A stretch of 64,000 nucleotides of DNA from Vogesella indigofera. Lineage in GTDB: Bacteria > Pseudomonadota > Gammaproteobacteria > Burkholderiales > Chromobacteriaceae. The notes beneath the pieces were generated by a model. The model was not told the DNA's origin and made no database searches. It was given only the letters and a program-made list of their open reading frames with translations. Numbering within the stretch: position 1 is the first letter of the stretch; each line of letters starts with the position of its first letter. The position numbers and the translations under genes were made by a program. Below are positions 18,236 through 25,050 of this stretch, piece by piece. The stretch is taken from assembly GCF_028548395.1 (NCBI RefSeq), contig NZ_JAQQLA010000003.1, positions 558,001 through 622,000 of the forward strand, read 5' to 3'.

Positions 18236-19062
18236 GGCGTGTCATCAATTCCCACCGAGTCTTGAAGAACAGGCCAAGCGTCTATAAATGATTGCCCATG
18301 AAAAGACGATACGCGCTGAGAGATGACCAATGGGAACGCATCAAGGACTTGTTGCCTGGACGGGTTGGCCACGTCGGTGTCACCGCACGTGATAACAGTC
18401 TGTTCGTGGACGCGGTGCTTTACTGCTACCGCGCCGGTATCCCCTGGCGTGATCTCCCTGCACGCTTCGGAGACTTTCGGGTCGTACATCTGCGCCACTC
18501 GCGCGGAGCAAGCGTGGCGTGTGGACCCGCCTATTTCTGGTGCTGGCGCAGGATGCAGACAACGAATACGCGATGATCGATGTCACCATCGTGCGTGCCC
18601 ATCAGCGCAGTGCCGGTGCAAAAGGGGGGCTTGCGCCCAAGCCATCGGACGCCGCCGCGGCGGACTGAGCACCAAGATCCATGCCACGGTGGATGCGCTG
18701 AGCAACCCCACCGGCTTTTACCTCACGCCCGGGCAAGTCTCCGACCTGGAAGGTGCCGATGTCCTGCTCCGTGACACATCTGCCGATCTGGTGATTGCCG
18801 ACAAGGCTTACGACGCGGCAGCTCGGGTGGTAGTCCCCCTCATTCGGGCCGGCAAGACGGTGGTCATTCCCTGTCTGCGGACTCGTGCCGTACAGCGTGA
18901 CTATGACCGACATTTGTACAAGGCCTGCCATCTGATTGAGAACTACTTTGCCCGACTGAAGCAATACCGTGCCATCGCCACACGTTATGACAAGACAGCC
19001 ATCAACTTCCTTGGGGCCATCCATCTGGCTGCCACCCTTATTTGGCTCAATTGATGACAGCC
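18236..19062 (+). mobile_element. IS5-family (IS427 group) insertion sequence, about 827 bp
   Basis: Inverted ends GGCGTGTCATCAATT at 18236 and AATTGATGACAGCC ending at 19062 are flanked on both sides by CTAG (18232-18235 and 19063-19066), the short target preferred by the IS427 group. The size fits that group. The single transposase reading frame is interrupted (see the pseudogene), so the copy is probably not autonomous. Confidence 0.85.
18298..19054 (+). pseudogene. Broken IS427-type DDE transposase
   Basis: The reading runs in three frames. MKRRYALRDDQWERIKDLLPG continues to RFGDFRVVHLRHSR near 18505. One base (the T of an expected TGG) is then missing, and RGVWTRLFLVLAQDADNEYAMID continues in a second frame. 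At AAAAGGGGGG (18618-18627) the reading moves to a third frame, continuing IGRRRGGLSTKIHA to FLGAIHLAATLIWLN. The A/G-run shift resembles the programmed frameshift site used by many elements of this group. The first shift is a plain deletion and should inactivate the enzyme. Confidence 0.85.
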
Positions 19063-19146
19063 CTAGGGGAAGGGCGTTCACTGCCCTAGCAGGCTGTTAA
19101 AATACCAACAACAGGGTGCACGCCTACGCCTGCGATTCATGATCAC

Positions 19147-19395
19147 CACCTGAAGCCTAGCCATTTTGCCGGCGTTCTGCGCCCAATCTGGCTGGACAAA
19201 AAAGAAACCGCCTCACGTGTTAAACAGCGCTGCCACGCGGTGATGGGGTCGGCATGGGCGCATGACTTTGTTTCCGGCAACCCACTAGATGTCGTGACCA
19301 AGCTACTTCCAGTTCAAAAACAAACCGTGCAACACCAACCTGCCATGCCCTGGATGACGTACTCGGCGCCACCCTGGTTGTCCGGCGCGTGCTAG
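19147..19395 (+). pseudogene. Tyrosine integrase fragment (P4-type)
   Basis: An 82-codon open stretch without a start reads HLKPSHFAGVLRPIWLDKKE, then TASRVKQRC...VMGSAWAHDFVSGNPLDVVTKLLP, and ends at TAG. This matches the central domain of phage P4-like integrases, which have a W(T/L)xKTETASRVRxRIExVLxWA pattern ahead of the catalytic domain. The catalytic Arg-His-Arg-Tyr half and the N-terminus are absent, so the island has lost its own integrase. Its position close to the tRNA fits a tRNA-targeting island. It was recognised from the reading frame rather than from a complete gene. Confidence 0.72.
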
Positions 19396-19578
19396 TCTGC
19401 GGTTCGATCCGGCCACACCAGACACTTGGGAGGAGGTGGCTAATTCTTCTTCAACGGATCTGTAGTAGGTTTCTGTTTCAGTGCATTTGTTGCGGTTTTT
19501 CTTGGGGTGTTCAAACCGTTGCTGTCCTATGTTATTTTTGAATTTGTCGATGGTTTCCTTGGTGTTTTTTGTTGTAAT

Positions 19579-20529
19579 CTATATTTCTTCTATTGCTGCG
19601 ATTATTTTGTTGAATTCTTTTAAGTGTGTTTCTTTTTTGAATTCACTTTTTATTATTATTTCTAGAATTTGAGTTTCGCTAAGAAGATATTTGTTTGATA
19701 GTAATTTGAGTTTTTCCTTTGTTTCTTTTTTTATGGAAAGGCCCAGTTGGCTGATCTTTCCTGTCTCTCGTCTAATTTGTTGGCCCCATGATTTTTTTGC
19801 TGCAGCTAGAACTGCTTCGCAGAATCCAATTTGATTTCTGTTATCTACTATTAATAATTTTGCCCAATTGTCTTCTCTTGTTACGTGGGGTTGAACGAAA
19901 TCTAGAAGCTTTTTTATTGCATTTTCTGCATGGTGAATTCTGTTTGGCTCTTGAGATGATGTCTCGGTTAACCAGTCCATGAGTTTTTTGATGTTTAAAT
20001 AATCTTTAGTTATCCTCTCTTTGGTGGTTTTTGGAGAGGTTTTAGTTTGGAATGTATAGATATCAAGGATGCAATCTATTTTTTCTTTCATGCTTAACCC
20101 ATTGGTATTTTGTATAAGGCTAGCAATTTTATAATTTGAACCGCTGCGTTCGCTTCTCCACCTGTTTTTCGGATTGTTACTGCCATAAAGTACATCGGCA
20201 ATCAATTCGTAATACCATTCTTCGTTAATTGTCCAAGTGGTATCTTGGATGGTGGATGTCTGCAGGTCCAATAAAATTTGGTGGATGTTGTCTCCAGGTT
20301 TGTCGTGTTCCAGTAAATATATTGTTTTGTCTAAGGATAAACCGTCATTAAAGGCAAAAATGCCATCTACTTTATCCATGACAAATAAATCTCCTCCTTT
20401 TTGTAGCTGATCCCATGTATCCCAAATACAGAAAGCAATTCTCAGTCGTTTTTGTTTCCTTACCGTCTTAATGACAAGAAGATGCTGTGGGTGACGCTCA
20501 GGAATTCCATCGTAAAACTCGGCTGACAT
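19579..20529 (-). CDS. AT-rich protein of unknown function, possible DNA-binding tail
   Basis: A 316-residue protein that I do not recognise. I start it at the ATG at 20529, with GAGG eight bases upstream. It is rich in Lys, Ile and Asn, and the DNA is much more AT-rich than its neighbours, which indicates recent transfer. The N-terminal third contains aromatic segments (FCIWDTWDQLQKGGDLFVM). The last 60 residues (IKKETKEKLKLLSNKYLLSE, then TQILEIIIKSEF) look like a ribbon-helix-helix or related small DNA-binding module. It sits alone beside the integrase remnant. A defence or mobile-element role is possible but not shown. Confidence 0.6.
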   Translation of the reverse strand: MSAEFYDGIPERHPQHLLVIKTVRKQKRLRIAFCIWDTWDQLQKGGDLFVMDKVDGIFAFNDGLSLDKTIYLLEHDKPGDNIHQILLDLQTSTIQDTTWTINEEWYYELIADVLYGSNNPKNRWRSERSGSNYKIASLIQNTNGLSMKEKIDCILDIYTFQTKTSPKTTKERITKDYLNIKKLMDWLTETSSQEPNRIHHAENAIKKLLDFVQPHVTREDNWAKLLIVDNRNQIGFCEAVLAAAKKSWGQQIRRETGKISQLGLSIKKETKEKLKLLSNKYLLSETQILEIIIKSEFKKETHLKEFNKIIAAIEEI

Positions 20530-20960
20530 TGTAATTACCTCTAGAAGCAATATTGATGCTTTGTGGAAAAATTAGTGGTGTTTGAAGGCGTTTTTATGAA
20601 GCAATATGGCAGTTATATGTAATTTTTAGTGTAGTACTTTCGATGTAAAAAACACATAGATTTTCAATGGAAGTGTCGTATTTTTTAGCGGTAAGTGCCT
20701 TCATCACAACAAATTCATAGTGCGAAAGGGTTACTTTCATCAAAGTGGTCGAGGATGCGGTGTATCTGTTCACGACTTTGTAAGGTGCACGTCTGTCGTT
20801 GATCACTTTGGTGGGGACGTGATGGTGATGGGCTGGCGGAACATATGCTGAAGTTGTCTTGTTCGGTTAGTGGTATGCCTTGTGCCCACTAACTCGTTAT
20901 GTCTTGGAAAAATTGACGTGGTTGCCCCATGCTTTGGATCAACAGCGCAGGGGCGCAATC
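20530..20960. other. Intergenic region between unknown gene and alpA
   Basis: No gene supported. A 70-codon minus-strand frame (20594-20806) has no clear ribosome-binding site or family likeness. The region is AT-rich at the left and becomes balanced toward alpA. Confidence 0.4.
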
Positions 20961-21152
20961 ATGAAAGTCATTCGTCTCAAGGCAGTAATGGAAACCACCG
21001 GTTTGGCACGCTCTACAATCTACAAATACATTTCGCTGGATTTGTTTCCAAAGCCTATTTCTCTAGGCGGTCGTAGCGTGGGTTGGCTGGATGCAGAAGT
21101 GCAGGCTTGGATCGTGAGCAAAGTGTACGTACGTGATGGCGTGAGTGAATAA
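20961..21152 (+). CDS. alpA: AlpA-family excisionase/regulator
   Basis: A 63-residue helix-turn-helix protein of the AlpA/MerR-like group, which in the CP4-57 cryptic prophage activates integrase expression and excision. The recognition helix region ETTGLARSTIYKYI and SVGWLDAEVQAWI near the C-terminus are characteristic. AGGGG lies about 9 bases before the ATG at 20961. With the integrase decayed, it may now regulate the following Gp2 gene or nothing. Its position just ahead of a Gp2-type gene is common in small satellite islands. Confidence 0.88.
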   Translation: MKVIRLKAVMETTGLARSTIYKYISLDLFPKPISLGGRSVGWLDAEVQAWIVSKVYVRDGVSE

Positions 21153-21363
21153 TGTAGCGAAACCATGGCTGATTCTGGCCATGGTTTTTTATCAGAGTAC
21201 GGGTTTGCAATATTTACAGGGCTTGTGTCTAGATTTTTCGTTTATGCCCAGCGGAAATTTAATTGTTGGAGTTTCGGTATATAGTAGTATTAAGGTTTTG
21301 TTGGTTGTGGTTAGTTTTTAACAATAAAACAGTAACACTAAGAAATAACAGAAAGAGAGAAGA

Positions 21364-21485
21364 GAGATAAGCACAGCACCATAAGAGCGCTGGGCAGATT
21401 ATCTCTAGTAGATCAGAGAGGGCCGAAGAGCCCTCTCAGGAATCGCCATCTAGGATAGACATGGCAGGGGTTTATCCCCATGCCA
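21364..21485 (+). promoter_or_regulatory. Three consecutive hairpins ahead of the Gp2/HUH gene
   Basis: Three stems lie in the 400-base space between alpA and the Gp2 gene. GAGATAA and TTATCTC pair at 21364-21405. GAGAGGGC and GCCCTCTC pair at 21416-21437 with a 6-base loop. TGGCAGGGG and CCCC-A-TGCCA pair at 21462-21485. None has a T-run, so they are not ordinary terminators. They could form a structured mRNA leader, or a replication origin for the HUH protein encoded next. Confidence 0.5.
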
Positions 21486-21553
21486 ATGTTCAATAGCAGA
21501 TGGGAAAAATTACATCACTGATTGACTTTATGTGTCTCACTAAGAGGTCAATC

Positions 21554-22210
21554 ATGAAACGCCATCCACTTAACTCAAGCCTGCATCTCTATGAAGGGCG
21601 ATTCTACAACGAAAAACCTATCCTGCATGATAAAGGGCCGTTCGTTGAAGAATATCTGGATTCTCTTGAATGGGTAATCGAAGCGGCTCTCAGTGACAAT
21701 CCACGCGTCTTTGGTTTGCGCTTCGAGCTTCGTTTTCCAAATCGCATAGACTTAGATAGCAAAGTGTACACGAGTAAAGCTATCACTCGATTTATCGAGT
21801 CACTGAAAGCCAAGCTTGCTCATAACCGGCAGCAAGCGATGCGCACACGTCGCTACGTGCATGACACAGCGGTGCGTTACGTGTGGGCCTGTGAGCAGAA
21901 CGACTCAGTAAACCCACACTGGCATGTGGCGATCTTGCTCAACTGGGATGCCTACAGGTCATTGGGGCGCTTTGAGCTTGGGCGCGACAACATGTACAAC
22001 CGCCTAGTATCAGCCTGGGCTAGTGCACTGAAGATGACGGAGCATGAAGCGGTAGGGTTGGTTCACATACCGAACAACCCTGTATACGAGCTGCATCGTG
22101 ATGATCAGGCTTCTATCGATGCTTTCTTCAAGCGTGTCAGTTATCTATGTAAGGCGGATACGAAGCAGTATGGCAATGGTAGGCATGGTTTCGGGAGTAG
22201 TCGTCGCTAG
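21554..22210 (+). CDS. Inovirus Gp2 / YagK-YfjJ-type HUH protein
   Basis: A 218-residue protein of the YagK/YfjJ C-terminal (inovirus-type Gp2) family found in satellite prophages. The histidine pair NPHWHVAILLN (about residue 140) resembles the HUH metal site of rolling-circle replication proteins. The segment FFKRVSYLCKADTKQYG and the terminal GFGSSR are typical of the family's end. AGAGGT precedes the ATG at 21554. Upstream hairpins and alpA complete a small replication-like module. Replication initiation is inferred from the family and not shown for this protein. Confidence 0.82.
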   Translation: MKRHPLNSSLHLYEGRFYNEKPILHDKGPFVEEYLDSLEWVIEAALSDNPRVFGLRFELRFPNRIDLDSKVYTSKAITRFIESLKAKLAHNRQQAMRTRRYVHDTAVRYVWACEQNDSVNPHWHVAILLNWDAYRSLGRFELGRDNMYNRLVSAWASALKMTEHEAVGLVHIPNNPVYELHRDDQASIDAFFKRVSYLCKADTKQYGNGRHGFGSSRR

Positions 22211-22618
22211 TGCTTGGTTGTGTCTATGGGCCACGGCTACGGTCGTGGTCTTTTTTACATGGTTGCTCCATCCGATGAGACATGATTTTTCATCGTCGGA
22301 CATCATGGACGTAGGCGCTACTACCATAGGGTTGGAATTGCTGAGCGCGGCGGCACAGGCGGCGCTCACTTTCATGCGTGTTCTGTGTCAGCGGCATCCG
22401 CGCTTGCAGGTCATTGGACTGGATCATTTTCTGCCGGAGTGGGCTACGGCGCCTTCTACGCGTAGCTACATGACGTAGTTGCGTTGTTGCGTTTACAGGT
22501 GCGTCGCCAGGCTAGGGCATTTACAGCATGCCTAGGTATGGCCTGGATTGTTCGGTAACAAGTGCACCACCTTGTCGTCAGTCAGTATTGCATATGACTT
22601 TTCGTATGGAGACAACTG
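22211..22618. other. Space between Gp2 and the zinc-finger pseudogene
   Basis: No confident gene. A frame from 22170 to 22478 overlaps the Gp2 end and could encode a 102-residue protein with one strong hydrophobic segment (VASAWLCLWATATVVVFFTW), but it lacks a good ribosome-binding site and the start is unclear. Confidence 0.35.
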
Positions 22619-22883
22619 ATGACAACAAAGATTTGTATGTGTTGCGGCCACGTCTTCGAGTCCCGCCCCCAAGTGCCCAACCAGTCTTACTGCTCTTCCC
22701 CTATTTGTCAGCGTGCACGGCGACAGCGCTGGCAACGAGACAGAATGCAGACCGATCCAGACTACCGGGACAATCAGTAATTCAGCCAGTGTGCATGGCT
22801 TAAACGCCCCCCCGGAATACTGGAGCTACTATCGCGACATCAATCCGAAGTGTAAAACAGCGTGCAAAAGTGGTCAGGGGTAG
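22619..22883 (+). pseudogene. Decayed small zinc-finger protein
   Basis: From an ATG at 22619 (GGAG upstream) the frame reads MTTKICMCCGHVFESRPQVP, then a CSSPICQRARRQRW segment and DPDYRDNQ, and stops at TAA (22778-22780). In the same frame beyond the stop, similarity seems to go on (CAWLKRPPEYWSYYRDINP) if one C is removed from a run of seven Cs near 22807. Small CxxC...CxxxCQRxR proteins with PDYRxNQ and YWxxYR repeats are frequent cargo of integrative elements. One nonsense and one frameshift change suggest decay. A truncated 53-residue form could still be made. Confidence 0.6.
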
Positions 22884-22940
22884 GGGTGATGACTTTGTCT
22901 CTCACTTTTCACTCCAATCTATTTTTTGGTATGGAGTACC

Positions 22941-22969
22941 TTGACAAAGGTTTGTTGTGATCCTATTGT
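22941..22969 (+). promoter_or_regulatory. Promoter of the restriction-defence operon
   Basis: A consensus TTGACA (22941-22946) and TATTGT (22964-22969) are 17 bases apart, placing the start near 22976, about 20 bases before the DUF4258 ATG. It could drive the closely spaced genes from 22995 to 31628 and perhaps to 34556. Confidence 0.65.
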
Positions 22970-22994
22970 TCAGCCCATGGCAACGGAGAACATC

Positions 22995-23249
22995 ATGCGA
23001 CTCACTCAACACGCACACCAGCGGATGACCCAGCGAGGCATCACCCGCTTGATGATCGACTTGGTTTTGGAATACGGCGAGGTCGAGCAGGACAAGGCCG
23101 TTCTGGACAAAAAGCATGCACAACAGCTGATCCAGGAACTGCAGGAAAAGCTGCGCACGGCCATGAAAATTCTGGACAAAGGCGGTTGCGTCGTCGTTGA
23201 GACGAACAACGCCGTCTTGACTACGTACAACCATCAGTCCAAGCACTGA
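22995..23249 (+). CDS. Small DUF4258-type protein
   Basis: An 84-residue protein whose first half (RLTQHAHQRMTQRGITRLMIDLVLEYGE) matches the DUF4258 pattern of a small RelE/BrnT-like fold, with HAxxRMxQRGI as its core. GGAG lies just upstream of the ATG at 22995; an in-frame ATG at 22977 is an alternative. It is the first gene of the restriction-modification operon and ends 11 bases before the next gene. Many such proteins are toxins or nuclease-like regulators, but no antitoxin partner is visible and its role here is unknown. Confidence 0.7.
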   Translation: MRLTQHAHQRMTQRGITRLMIDLVLEYGEVEQDKAVLDKKHAQQLIQELQEKLRTAMKILDKGGCVVVETNNAVLTTYNHQSKH

Positions 23250-23260
23250 AGGGGCCAGTC

Positions 23261-25039
23261 ATGTACGAAAAACTGATTCACCAACTGGCCCAACTGTTGC
23301 GCGGAAACATGGTGCTGGATGAGTTCTACCCAGTCGCCTTTCAGCTCTTGGCTTGGGTGCGAGTGTCAAAGCTCGGACGTCTCACGAGGGAACTGGCCTT
23401 CAACCCCGCCGAGCCGCCTCGGGATGCCAAGCATCTGGTTTCCATCTTCACGCATATTGGTGACTCAGGGGTGTTAGGAAATGACAGTAGCGCGTTCGTC
23501 TACGTCAGCCCCGCCCTACAGCATCTGTCGCCCGCACAAGTACTGCAAGCGCTTGAAATACTGGCATCGTCAAATTTAGATCAGCCATGGGACTCGCAAA
23601 GCCTGACGGCCACGATGAGTAGTGGATTCGGTAAATGGTTTGCGGGTCTTCCCTCTGAAGTGACCAGCCTGATCACGGCACTCGCCCGAGTGGAACCATC
23701 CATGACGGTCTACATCCCCTTTGAGCAAGGCTTCCAGCTGACGGCCTCGATTCAGGAAAAAGGTGCGATGACATTTTCAGAAACGAAGATGGCATGGCCG
23801 CTTCCTTGGTTGATAAACCTTCTCTCCGATACCTCGGCCAACATTTGCGTGGGCGATAGTCTTGAGCGGCCGGGCTTCTTGGAGGATGGCCGCCTGACGC
23901 AATTTGATGTCAGCCTGGGGTTCCCCCCATTCGGAGTGAAGTACGACTCCCAGCTTACGGAACGTGATCTGTTTGGGCGTTTTCCCGAGCAGACTGGCTC
24001 GATCGCCGTTTTGGCTGTGCGTCACATTCTGGTGCGCACCAAAGAACGAGCGGTGATCGCTGTACCAAATGGGTTGTTGTTTAGCCCTGGCGCAGAGCGA
24101 TCCCTCCGCGAAGATTTGCTGATTAAACGCCAGATTGAGGCGGTTATTGGCCTACCTGCGGCACTGCTACCCAACACCGCCCTTTCCTTCTCGTTGCTTG
24201 TATTGAACCGAAAAACGACCTGCGACCGAATCATGTTTGTGGACGGCACTCAGGAGACCTTGTTCAAAAAAGATGGGAAAGGGCGTGCGGTCCTGTCGGG
24301 TTGGGAACATATCGCAGCACCGGTACTGTCTGGCCACGAAGAATCCTTCGCGCGGATCGTGACTGTTGACGATGTGATCAAGAACGATGCGCAACTTCAA
24401 GTGACTCGGTACTGCAAGCGGCCCGAAGATGAAGCCATAGAAGCATTGTTGGCGAAGTATCCCAATCGGATACTCGCCGAACTTATCACGGTTCTACGTC
24501 CGCTTCCTACCTCTGGTGACGAAGGCACAGTTCCGGTGATGGAGGTGGGTCCCGCCGATTTTCCGGAGTTCGGGTACGCGCACATCCCTGGTAGAGAAAT
24601 TCGGATCACAGAGGCCGCATTTGCAAAGGGTCAGAGACAGTTTCTGCGTCCTTTAGATATTGCTATCACGATCAAGGGAAGCGTGGGAAAGGTAGCAATC
24701 TTCCCCCCTGAAATCGATGTGGGTGAGAGCGCGGGATGGGTCGCAGGACAGTCCTGCCTAGTGCTTCGTGTAGATGACAAAGGTATCATCGATCCGCGTG
24801 TCCTTTTCAGTTTCCTGAAGTCGGAAATCGGCCAAGCTCAGCTGAGACAAATTGTCTCCGGCGCTTCGGTTCCGCTGATTCAGCTCAGGGAACTGGAAAA
24901 GATCAGGATTCCCGTTCCAGACCAACTTGAGCAAGAAAAGACGATCCAGGCCTTTGAAAAGATCGTTGAAATCGAGCGGCTGGTTGCGAACTTTCGTGAC
25001 GAGCAACGCAAACTCAGCAATGCAATCTGGACAATTTAA
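23261..25039 (+). CDS. N6-adenine methyltransferase-like / specificity-domain fusion with degenerate active site
   Basis: A 592-residue protein that aligns by pattern with an HsdM-like core (about 130-330) followed by a half HsdS target-recognition domain (about 420-592, ending IRIPVPDQLEQEKTIQAFEK). The AdoMet-binding motif, normally DPxCGSGG, reads YIPFEQGFQL at 151-160. The catalytic NPPF reads FPPFG at 221-225, so the essential Asn is Phe. The later segment VIGLPAALLPNTALSFSLLVLNRK is well kept. It should be unable to methylate but may still bind DNA or the HsdM/HsdS complex. It lies 11 bases upstream of hsdM in the same operon. Confidence 0.75.
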   Translation: MYEKLIHQLAQLLRGNMVLDEFYPVAFQLLAWVRVSKLGRLTRELAFNPAEPPRDAKHLVSIFTHIGDSGVLGNDSSAFVYVSPALQHLSPAQVLQALEILASSNLDQPWDSQSLTATMSSGFGKWFAGLPSEVTSLITALARVEPSMTVYIPFEQGFQLTASIQEKGAMTFSETKMAWPLPWLINLLSDTSANICVGDSLERPGFLEDGRLTQFDVSLGFPPFGVKYDSQLTERDLFGRFPEQTGSIAVLAVRHILVRTKERAVIAVPNGLLFSPGAERSLREDLLIKRQIEAVIGLPAALLPNTALSFSLLVLNRKTTCDRIMFVDGTQETLFKKDGKGRAVLSGWEHIAAPVLSGHEESFARIVTVDDVIKNDAQLQVTRYCKRPEDEAIEALLAKYPNRILAELITVLRPLPTSGDEGTVPVMEVGPADFPEFGYAHIPGREIRITEAAFAKGQRQFLRPLDIAITIKGSVGKVAIFPPEIDVGESAGWVAGQSCLVLRVDDKGIIDPRVLFSFLKSEIGQAQLRQIVSGASVPLIQLRELEKIRIPVPDQLEQEKTIQAFEKIVEIERLVANFRDEQRKLSNAIWTI

Positions 25040-25050
25040 AGAAGAAAAAT

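Noticed and set aside
20594..20806. 70-codon minus-strand frame between the unknown AT-rich gene and alpA
   Set aside because: No convincing ribosome-binding site, no family likeness, and AT-rich DNA where such frames arise by chance.
19396..21553. CRISPR array in the AT-rich accessory DNA
   Set aside because: No regularly spaced direct repeats of 23-40 bases here or elsewhere in the window; repeated short words are hairpin arms.
22528..22803. 91-codon frame near the zinc-finger pseudogene
   Set aside because: The zinc-finger reading in another frame, with ordered cysteines and a ribosome-binding site, explains the region better.
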